Assembly: GCA_029721435.1 (NCBI GenBank)
Contig: CM056583.1
Location: 47,955,120-48,019,119 of the forward strand
DNA from: Gymnothorax reevesii
Lineage: Eukaryota > Chordata > Actinopteri > Anguilliformes > Muraenidae
Reading direction: 5' to 3'
DNA length: 64,000 bases
In this document: positions 45,967 to 55,600 of the stretch, in pieces
Layout of the letters: every line of letters begins with the position of its first letter
Numbering within the stretch: the first letter of the stretch is position 1
Made by a program: the position numbers and the translations under genes
Notes under the pieces: generated by a model
Told to the model about the DNA's origin: nothing
The model's database searches: none
Seen by the model: the letters and a program-made list of their open reading frames with translations, nothing else

Positions 45967-47155
45967 ATGCCGCGAACTAAAGAATTTGAAGAAGAGATGA
46001 GAAACAGAAATTGGCATCTATCAATCTGGAAAGGGTTGCAAAGCCATTTTTATGGCTTTGGGACTCCGGTGAATCCCAGTGAGAGCCATTATACACCAAT
46101 GAAGAAAATTTGGAACAGTGGTGAACCTTCCCAGGAGTCGACGGCGTACCAAAATTACTCCAAGACCGCATCAACTACTCATCCAGGAGGTCACTAAAAA
46201 ACTATAACAACATCTGAAGAACTCACCTGCCTCAGTTAAAGTCTGTGCTCATGATTCAACAATAAGATAGAGACTGGGCAAAAATTGGCATCCATGGGAG
46301 AGTTCCAAGGAGAAAACAACTGCTGACCAAAAAGCACAAGAAGGCTTGTCTCACATTTGCCAAAATACATCTTGTTGATCCCCAAGACTTTTTGGAAAAT
46401 ATTCTGTGAAAAGACATGAGTTGAACTTTTTGGAAGGTGGGCATCCCATTACATCTGGAGTAAAACCAACACAGCATTTCATAAAACAAACATCATACCA
46501 AAAGTCAAACATGGTGGTGGTATTGTGATGGTTTAGGAGTGATTTGGTGCTTCAGGACCTGGACAACTTGTCGTAATTGAAGAAAATATGAATTCTGCTC
46601 TCGACCGTAAAATCTTGAAGGAGAATGTCCAACCATCAGTTCAAGCGCACTTGGGTTATGCAGCAGGACAATGATCTGAAACACACCAGCAAATCTACCT
46701 CTGAATGGCTTAAAAAAAACAAAATTAAGATTTTGGAGTAGTCCGGGATTAAATCCTACTGAGATGCAGTGGCATAACCTTAAATAGGCTGTTTATGCTC
46801 AAACCCCCTCCAATGTGGCTGAATTAAAATAATTCTGCAAAGAACAGTGGGCTTAAATTCTTCTACAGCAGGGTTTCCCAAACCTCTCCTGCAGTGCCCC
46901 TTGTCCTGTCTGCCTTAGACCTCTCCCTGCTCCAGCACAGGTGATTCAAATGATCTACTCATTATCAAGCAGCTTCTGGGGTTAATTATGACCTGATCAT
47001 TTGAATCACCTGTGCTGGAGCAGGGAGAGATCTAAAGCAGGCAGGACAAGGGGTACTGCAGGAGAGGTTTGGGAAACCCTGTTCTACAGTGATGTGAAAG
47101 ACTCATTGCCAGTTATTGCAAACTTTTGATTGCAGTTGTTATCGCCCAGGGTGGT
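45967..47155 (+). pseudogene. Tc1 transposase of the outer element, decayed
   Basis: Starts MPRTKEFEEEMRNRN at 45967 as usual for fish Tc1. After frameshifts the catalytic part shows [31 protein letters not shown] and an altered second-Asp motif near 46670, then a broken E region near 46745-46790. The tail VIAN, then SPRVVQP at about 47115-47160, corresponds to the family's C-terminus and is cut by the solo LTR. A MITE (46869-47081) lies inside it. Confidence 0.8.
46869..47081. mobile_element. hAT-type palindromic MITE with 8-bp target duplication
   Basis: CAGGGTTTCCCAAACCTCTC and its mirror GAGAGGTTTGGGAAACCCTG bound a 213-bp element whose two halves pair nearly end to end (TCCAGCACAGGTGATTCAAA with its complement). 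TTCTACAG flanks exactly (46861-46868 and 47082-47089). Confidence 0.93.
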
Positions 47156-47161
47156 ACAACC

Positions 47162-48446
47162 TGTTGGGTTTTACGAAATGAACCAATGGCGACAACCAGT
47201 AAAATACAAAAACGAGGTTTTATTTCTGAAGGGGGAAACCCTCAACTGAGCTGGCAACAGTACAATGTCCGCAATCCAAAATCAAATTCCAATGGGCGTA
47301 ATCCAGAGTCATACACAGGGCACCAATCACAAAATCGTTGTCGGACAAAAGGAGGTCGAAAAAACAAGAATGCGGTACAGTACAGGGAATCGGCAAAACT
47401 CGAAGTCTAGAACGGTCCAGTCAGAAAGATAAATCACAATGAATCAAGGCGAGAAAAGCGTGGCACAGGAAACAAGGAATATAACGATCTGACAAAGGAA
47501 GTGAAACAAACAGACCTCTTAAATACATATCCGGGTGAACACATGATCAGGGAAGGCAGGTGCAATCAATGGAACCTCAATCAGGGATTTACACATGAGG
47601 AATAAACTAATAACATGAATTAGGCCGTAGCCAAAACGCAGACAGGGTTTACAAGACAAACCTATGGACAGACAAACAGCTCCAGTCATGGAGTACTAAA
47701 AGTGCATAGTTTAAGGAAAGGAAAGCACAAAGTAATGTGGAGATCCACAGATAATAGCAGCAGAGATAATTAGGGAAAGGCAAGGAGGCGGAGACTAGAT
47801 TAGGGCGACTGCTGAGAGATCGTTAATCAATTAGTATGTGCAGCTATACAATCCCGAGTGCTTGTTAGTAAGTTAGTAAAAATACAGGCTTAGTGTGGGT
47901 TAGTAATTAGCGAAAACAATAAACTGTTAGTATGTTTTAGTAAGACAGTAAAAGACAGAGGAAGGAAAAACACAAGATAATGAAAGAAGGTTGAAACCCA
48001 GAAACCAATAAATCACCTGAATGAGTGGCACGGAAGACAAGGGACCGTGAGCAAAGATACACACATGACAAGACTGGGGAGACAAAGTACAAAGTATAGA
48101 AATAAAACATGGGATGGGAACTATGAAACATGGCAAAGACTATGAAACATGGCAAGGATACTAGAAACAAATCTGAACATGAAAAATAATAAAACAAGAA
48201 AATCTAAAATTACCAAAACACAATACAAGATCAAAGAATGGTCAGACATAAGCAGTGGTCAAGGAATACGTGGGTCAATCCAAACATGGCACAAGGCCAG
48301 GCACAAAACTTAAGCATGGCAAGGGGCAGAAACATGGGACAAGGCCACTGATCTATATAGAATAACTTATTATAGATATAATAAGATATCTTATATATAG
48401 ATCAGTGGACAAGGCATGGAATAGGCAGAACAGCAGAACCACAACA
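47162..48446 (-). repeat. Solo LTR with 5-bp target duplication (copy B)
   Basis: On plus it runs TGTTGGGTTTTACG ... GAACCACAACA with CAACC on both sides (47157-47161, 48447-48451). It is the inverse of copy A at 30297-31576 and splits the C-terminus of the Tc1 transposase. It contains a tiny palindromic insertion (48344-48408). Confidence 0.88.
48344..48408. repeat. 65-bp palindromic insertion flanked by ACAAGG
   Basis: CCACTGATCTATATA at the left pairs with TATATAGATCAGTGG at the right, and the centre is AT-rich and partly self-complementary. ACAAGG lies on both sides (48338-48343, 48409-48414). Copy A of the LTR lacks it, so it looks like an insertion with a 6-bp duplication. Confidence 0.75.
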
Positions 48447-48784
48447 CAACCAGTCATTAGGATTTAGAGGGCAATTACTTTTTCACATAGGGCTTTTTTC
48501 CCTTACTAAATAAACTCGTCATTTAAAAACTGCATTTTGTATTTACTTTGTTATCTTTGTCTAATATTAAAATTTGATGATTTGATGATCTGAAACATTT
48601 AAGCACGTCAAAAAAAGAACAAATCAGGAAGGGGGCACATACTTTTTCACGGCACTGTAGGTCTGGAGTGAAGAACGCCAAGATGGTAGCACTCCGTGAA
48701 CAAGGTTTGAGTTCACTGATGTATATTAATATCTTTAATTATGTGACACATTATTCAGTCTCCTGCAGTAGACTTGGCTGTTAA

Positions 48785-49141
48785 CCTCTTAAACTCCAGG
48801 GTCCCCCAATTGGGGGACCCTGAGACTCACCGCAGCAAAATACCTACAACGCCACGCTAATTAAGTAGCAATATAGTCATATTACACATCAAATGAAACA
48901 GGAGAGCCTCTGCTACAAGCACATATAAGTCATTTTTACATACACCAAGCACAACTCAAACGCCAAGCATATTAATGTTCAAATATCAAAATCCGAGTAG
49001 CGTCAGAAAATCAACCCTCTCTCCACATTTCCATGTCTCTCTCTCTGATACTTCATGCTACACAAACAGAGATATGCTCAATTCATTTTGGGAATGTCAT
49101 TTTCAAACAGAAACCTAAAAAAGAGGCTCAGGCTTAAGAGG
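48785..49141. mobile_element. piggyBac-type MITE with TTAA duplication
   Basis: TTAA at 48781-48784 and 49142-49145 flanks inverted ends CCTCTTAAACTCCAGGG and GAGGCTCAGGCTTAAGAGG (mirror of the first). A subterminal palindrome CCCCCAATTGGGGG follows the left end. No coding capacity. Confidence 0.85.
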
Positions 49142-49522
49142 TTAAGCATTTTTGGCACTGCCTAGTGGTAGGATCACCAAGAGATTGCGCTTCACTTTAG
49201 CCATGGTACGGCCTTATTTTAGGAAAATAATGAATGTTGCATTGCGTGCCTTGCACGACCTTAATTAAAAGACACTGCCCACTGGTGCAATCCAATTTAC
49301 ATAGAAAGCCCTCCAAAATAGAACTAAGCCCTTGGGATGAACTCATTGTGTTGCTGGCTGTAGAAATAAATTTTATAATAATAATTAGTACTTGTAGCTG
49401 GTGTAAGAGGGGAGTAAACGTAACAGCTTAAAAAAAGTTTCACCGAGCCTCTTACCGCAAAAGTCAGCTGAATCAGGTGCTAAACAGCTCAAGGACAACA
49501 AATAAAGGGAGGGACAAAGGAG

Positions 49523-50018
49523 TGTTATGGCCCCAATTTGTAATTACATTTATAACACAACAGCAACAGCAAGGGATGACAAACACAGTTTTAACAACTA
49601 AAACACATTTAATTTTTAACAAAGACAAAGACTAATAACAACCTACAACTAAAGACCAAGATTGATAAATAAAAAAAAACAGAAATAATTACAGTCCCTT
49701 TTTGGTGGGGTGGCTTGGTGATGTCCTGGATGAAGAAAATGCTCAAACACAGGCAAAGAAATCCACAAAAGAAACGTCACAGGTCTTGAACAGAATGGCA
49801 GGTCTGGTCATCTTCTTGCAATTTCTCCTACTACTTTACTGTCTCAATTCTTTTCCTTATATACTCTTTTGCAGACCCCACCCACATTTAGACCTCTTTT
49901 TTTTAATTTTCTGAGACTTGCCCCAGACATGTCCAGGACATGTCTAAACATGACTCCAGTCTGAGCTTAACAAAAAAAAGGTAAACACTGCCATCTAGTG
50001 GCCTAAATTCACATTACA
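49523..50018 (-). repeat. Solo LTR (copy 1) of the Gmr1-like element
   Basis: 496 bp, TG...CA, flanked by GGAG on each side (49519-49522, 50019-50022), identical flanks to the full element at 51985-57996. No internal sequence. A 70-codon frame inside on plus recurs in all three LTRs because they are copies, and is not taken as a gene. Confidence 0.92.
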
Positions 50019-50126
50019 GGAGACTGGAGCACACTGATGAATTAACAGCCTTTATGGTGCAAGCAGACTAACGTTAGTCTGTTTGCACCATAAAGGCTTT
50101 TAATTTATCAATGTGCTCCAGTCTCC
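50019..50126. repeat. Near-perfect palindrome abutting the LTR (unit 1)
   Basis: GGAGACTGGAGCACA at the left pairs with TGTGCTCCAGTCTCC at the right around the centre CAGACTAACGTTAGTCTG (50064-50081). Pairing extends beyond the LTR: GGGACAAAGGAG left of the LTR matches CTCCTTTGT to the right, so the original palindrome was about 130 bp and the retroelement landed in its left arm. Confidence 0.9.
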
Positions 50127-51984
50127 TTTGTTCCTCTCTAAACATAAGTCTGTCTGTGCCCGTGTCATCAGACCTAGCAAACGTGAGAGAACTGGGTCCG
50201 AGACCCTTACCATTAACAACTTGGATACATGCAGAGCTGCTTTAGGTGGCCAGAGGGGCTTAATCTAGAGGGTGAAGAGAACAACATCCACAATTGCTGC
50301 GCTATTTATGTATGTCCACAGCTTTGATTAGGAGATAAGGGAGATTAGGAATCACATGATGCATTACTGACATGGCACGTGTTGGAAAAGTGATAGGACA
50401 ATACAACGCAACCTCTCGCTCAATCCGTCAATAGGAGTGGTACCTCCATTTTCACTTAAAAACATGCATGGGCTGTACTCAAGCTGTGCGTAGCCATGAT
50501 TGAAAGTGGGGTGAATCATATGAGTTTTGGTAAACCTCAATATCAGGACGGCCACATCCCCATCTCAGCCAAATCAATGACTAGATGACGCAAAGCTGAT
50601 GGTTCACCCTGTATGCTTTTAGGAGAGCAAACCGCACCACAAAGCATGGACAGCCAAGTATGAAGAAAAACCCCCCAATCAGAGAACTGACTGCTTAATT
50701 ACTACATGATTAATACGATTTACTTCGTTGAGAATTTTTTTTTTCAGTGCTGCAAGCAAGAGCTTTTGCTTGGAGGCCTTTTCATTGCACTTGGCTTGCA
50801 ATTAGTAAATCTGGCATCTTCTAGTTGTGTCTGATTTGTAATAAACTGCAATCAGCAGCAGGTCTTGTGCTGCCCAGCAAATCATTGTTTTTTTTTTCTT
50901 ATCTATGACATGAGGTTGTTGTAATTGAGCTGCGCTTGTACTGAATTGTACTAAATATCTGAGTATACTGTGTCAGGATTGAACGGACATGAAAAATCAA
51001 TACAATTTGTGATATGTATCACTCATTTACATTGCAGGGGAGGTATGCAAACCACTTTAAACCATCCAGGGTCTGCCATTCGCATTCACAGCTCAATTAA
51101 TCATGCATTGCTGAACATATGCACAGCTAGGTTAATTGAATTGGGGACTACTGCGCATATATATATATACAGATAGGTTAATCAGACACTTTTGTTCACA
51201 TGTGGCCAGTATAATCAAAGGCTGCAGCCCATATTCACAGCCAAATGAATTGCAGTCTGCTGACCGTACAGTATACACACAATCCCAGAACAGAAGGAAA
51301 ATATGGCTATTTATGCTTTACCCTATTTAATCCTTTTAAATTCAAGATTTAAGCTTCATAGAGAAGGGGAATTTGGTTGGACTCAGAAAGGACACTTGCA
51401 GCATTTAGAATTCCATCGGGTTCAAAAATGGAAGCCAAATTAGACAGCACTCCAGGTGGCTTCCCAAACACTCACAGCCCTCAAAATAATGCAATATGAA
51501 TTCATGATTTTCTGGTTGAAATTAGCATGACTTTATCAATATAGGCACCGCTGGACATCAGTGGTCCCTGCAACCTCTCCAAACCAAAAACATGCCTTTT
51601 CTCCATGATAAAGTAGAGTTTCCTCCATTTTCCTCCAAAGCTGCATCAGCAACCACAGGTATTCATTAAAGGAACTTCTTATTTTACGGTCAGAATGCTC
51701 ACTCGGACAAAAATTTTGCCATTTATAATTCAATAATTCAATAATGGTGCAATCCAATTTACATAGAAAGCCCTCCAAAATAGAACTAAGCCCTTGGGAT
51801 GAACTCATTGTGTTGCTGGCTGTAGAAATAAATTTTATAATAATAATTAGTACTTGTAGCTGGTGTAAGAGGGGAGTAAACGTAACAGTTTAAAAAAAGT
51901 TTCACCGAGCCTCTTACCGCAAAAGTCAGCTGAATCAGGTGCTAAACAGCTCAAGGACAACAAATATAGGGAGGGACAAAGGAG

Positions 51985-52480
51985 TGTTATGGCCCCAATT
52001 TGTAATTACATTTATAACACAACAGCAACAGCAAGGGATGACAAACACAGTTTTAACAACTAAAACACATTTAATTTTTAACAAAGACAAAGACTAATAA
52101 CAACCTACAACTAAAGACCAAGATTGATAAATAAAAAAAAACAGAAATAATTACAGTCCCTTTTTGGTGGGGTGGCTTGGTGATGTCCTGGATGAAGAAA
52201 ATGCTCAAACACAGGCAAAGAAATCCACAAAAGAAACGTCACAGGTCTTGAACAGAATGGCAGGTCTGGTCATCTTCTTGCAATTTCTCCTACTACTTTA
52301 CTGTCTCAATTCTTTTCCTTATATACTCTTTTGCAGACCCCACCCACATTTAGACCTCTTTTTTTTTATTTTCTGAGACTTGCCCCAGACATGTCCAGGA
52401 CATGTCTAAACATGACTCCAGTCTGAGCTTAACAAAAAAAAGGTAAACACTGCCATCTAGTGGCCTAAATTCACATTACA
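51985..52480 (-). repeat. 3' LTR of the Gmr1-like element
   Basis: 496 bp, on minus TGTAATGTGAATTTAGG ... GGGGCCATAACA. One visible change from the other two copies: T for A in the T-rich tract near 52371. The TATATAAGGAAAAG box (complement, near 52318) is a candidate promoter. Confidence 0.92.
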
Positions 52481-52490
52481 CCTCCATTCC
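52481..52490 (-). promoter_or_regulatory. Polypurine tract
   Basis: On minus GGAATGGAGG lies directly before the 3' LTR start TGTAATG, the position of the primer for second-strand synthesis. Confidence 0.7.
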
Positions 52491-52611
52491 AAAAGGGAAA
52501 AATTTTGACTCATAAAGGCAAAATTTTTCTTTTCAATACAAAATGGTTAAGTGAACACTTGTCTATATATACATATCATACAATATTCAAACACATGATA
52601 TATATACACAT

Positions 52612-55600
52612 TCAAACACGGGATAAGCAATCAGCAATTACATTGTCTGTACCCATCACATGCCTAATTTCCAAGTCAAACTCCTGTAAAATCAAACTCC
52701 AATTCAACAATCTCCGATTCTTGTTTTTCATCTTACTCAAAAACATTAACGGATTGTGGTCAGTGCACACAATCATTGGCTTTTGTCCTGTACAAACATA
52801 AACCTCAAAGTATTGTAAAGAAAGGACCAGAGCCAACAGTTCCTTCTCTATTGTGGAATAGTTCCTTTGGTGGCGATTGAACTTCCTGGAGAAGTATGCC
52901 ACGGGATGCTCAATGTCATCAGAGTCACTTCTCTGTAGGAGCACAGATCCACAAGCTTGGTCGCTAGCATCGACCGCGATGGAGAACGGTTTGTTGAAGT
53001 CAGGAGATTTGAGCACGGGGAAGTGACACAGCAGAGACTTCAGGCGATCGAAGGCTCTCTGGCATGCATCATCCCAGGTGAACTTTACGCCTTTCTTCAG
53101 TTGGTTAGTTAGACTGAGAGCAATCTCAGCAAAGTTCTTGCAGAACTTGCGGTAGTACCCGATCATTCCAAGGAAGCAGCGCAAAGCTTTTTTGTTGTCA
53201 GGAACTGGAAAGTCCATGATGGCTTGGACTTTAGCATTTATGGGTGCCACCTTACCCTGGCCTATGACGTAGCCAAGATAGGTGACAGTAGCACAACCAA
53301 AGTCACTCTTGCTCAGGTTAACAGTCAGGTTAGCCTGGGTCAGGCGCTGGAACAACGTCTCTACATCTTTTAGATGTTCTTCCCAGGAGTCACTCCATGT
53401 GATCAGGTCATCGATGTACGCACCCGTGTGTGGCAATCCGGCGATTGTAGACTGTATCATCCTTTGGAACGTGGCTGGGGCATTTTTCATGCCAAAGGGT
53501 AGGACTTCATACTGGTACAATCCAGATGGTGTGGCAAAAGCAGAGATGCTCTTGGCACTCTCAGTTAAAGGCACACACCAATAACCCTTCAATAAATCAA
53601 TCTTGGTCAGAAACTTTGCTTGCCCTACACTATCAATACAATCATCAATCCTAGGTATTGGAAACACATCAGTTCTAGTTACAGCATTGACTTTGCGATA
53701 ATCTGTACAGAATCTAGTACTTCCATCAGGTTTTGGAACTAGCACACAGGGTGAACTCCAATCGGAGTTGGAGGGTCTGATAATATCATGTTTTAACATG
53801 TACTCAACCTCTTTCTCAGCAATCTTTCTCTTTTCAGGATTCATCCTGTATGGATGCTGTTTTATTGGTTTGGCATCACCAACATCTACATCATGAGAGG
53901 CTATAGTAACTGTCTTTGGAACATCAGGAAACAAATCCTCATATTTCTTGATCAACCTTTCAAACTGATCTCTCTGTGAGGGTTCTAAGTGCTGGAGTTT
54001 TACATCAAGATTTTGCAACACTTCAGTGTTTGACAATTTACATGAAAGAACTTCAGCTTTAATTCTCGGTTCATCATCTTGAAACTCCCCCTCATCTTCA
54101 CACGTTTCGACCATTTGAGAATCTGAAGTGACAGCTGCAACCCTAGCATTTCTGTCATGATAAGGCTTCAGCATGTTAATATGACACAATTGTTTTGGTT
54201 TTCTCCTATCTGGAGTCTTCACAATGTAATTGAGATCATTGAGTTTTGTCAGAATTTCATAAGGAACATGAAATCTAGCCTGCAATGGATTGGACTGCAA
54301 GGGAAACAACACAAGGACCTTTTCTCCTGGTTTAAACTCACGGCTTCTAGCCTTATGATCATACCAAGTTTTCATTTTTCCCTGACTTGATTTCAAGTTC
54401 TCTTTGGCAAGGTCACAAGCTGCACGCAATCTTTCCTTGAACTTGCTAACATAGTCTAACAGACTGATTTGCGGCTCTTCCTCTTGCCATTGTTCACTCA
54501 ATAATAGCAAAGGTCCTCTCACTTCATGACCAAACACTAGCTCAAATGGACTGAATCCAGTAGACTCCTGCACTGCTTCTCGAGCTGCAAACAACAGCAA
54601 ATGAACCCCTTCATCCCAGTCTTTCTCATGGTCATAACAATAAGTCTTCATCATTGTCTTGAGAGTGGAATGAAACCGCTCTAAGGCACCCTGACTTTCT
54701 GGATGATAGGCACTAGAAAGAATCTGTTTTGCACCTAGTTCATACACAACCTGCTGAAACAATCCTGAAGTGAAATTGCTACCTTGGTCTGACTGAATTT
54801 CCCTGGGAAGACCAAACAACGTGAAGAACTTTATCAAAGCCTTCGAGATTGCAGTTGCCTTGATGTTACGTAGAGGTATGGCTTCGGGGAATCTGGTAGA
54901 TGCACACATGATTGTCAACAAGTACTGATTTCCAGATCTAGTCTTGGGTAATGGACCAACGCAATCAACAATGACCCTAGAGAATGGCTCCCCAAATGCT
55001 GGGATAGGCTGCAATGGAGCTACAGGTGGGTCTAACTGGTGTTTTCCAACTACCTGACAAGTGTGACAGGTTTTGCAAAAGTTGGAAACGTCTTTCCGAA
55101 GCCCAGGCCAAAAGAAGTGTTTCATGATCTTATCAACAGTCTTGTTAACACTAAGATGACCTCCTAAAGGTAAACTATGAGCCATTGTTAAGATCTCATT
55201 CCTATAGACCTTCGGAACAACAATTTGCCTGACCACTGCCCAATCTGCATTGGCAGGGATATCAGGAGGGCGCCACTTCCGCATCAACACACCATCCTTG
55301 AGATAATACCCAACTGGAACTGCATCTATTTCTTTTTCAGGAAGGGCTCTCCTCTTTAGTACACCAATTTCAGGATCATTAGTTTGCTCCTCAATCAACC
55401 GCTTTCTGGACAGAGACAAGTCTCCAGACACATCAGAATCACCAGACCCATCCGGCTGGCTGAATAGAGAACTGATAAAAGTATCTGATAAGTCCTCAAA
55501 CGGAGAAACCATAGTAGGCCAATCAGAGTCATGAGGCGAACCACCTGAGTCCTGACTATTCAATATGCTGGACGGCACCACAACATCATCTTCTTTAGCC

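Larger units (their letters stand above)
43551..48657 (+). mobile_element. Tc1 transposon swollen by nested insertions
   Basis: The outer ends are CAGTGACCTGAAAAAGTATT at 43551 and the mirrored ATACTTTTTCACGGCACTG ending 48657, followed by TA. Inner terminal-repeat blocks also match (AATGTTTCAGATCATCAAAT and its complement at about 48575-48600). A plus-strand transposase remnant lies inside. Four insertions extend it to 5.1 kb: 43703-45780 (itself holding 44252-45652), 46869-47081 and 47162-48446 (itself holding 48344-48408). Confidence 0.88.
49283..51732. repeat. Tandem duplication, unit 1 (with solo LTR)
   Basis: From TGGTGCAATCCAATTT at 49283 to ATTTATAATTCA at 51732 the sequence matches 51745-59712, apart from the retroelement interior. 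The two units are joined by 12 nt (ATAATTCAATAA) that repeat the end of unit 1. Unit 1 holds LTR copy 1, a perfect palindrome and about 1.6 kb of non-coding flank. Sequence differences from unit 2 are few. Confidence 0.93.

Noticed and set aside
49702..49914. 70-codon frame repeated three times (also at 52164 and 57680)
   Set aside because: It lies within the LTR and recurs only because the LTR is copied; it has no domain and runs antisense to the element.
50364..50555. 63-codon minus frame present in both duplicated units (also at 58342)
   Set aside because: Present twice because of the segmental duplication; no domain or codon signal.
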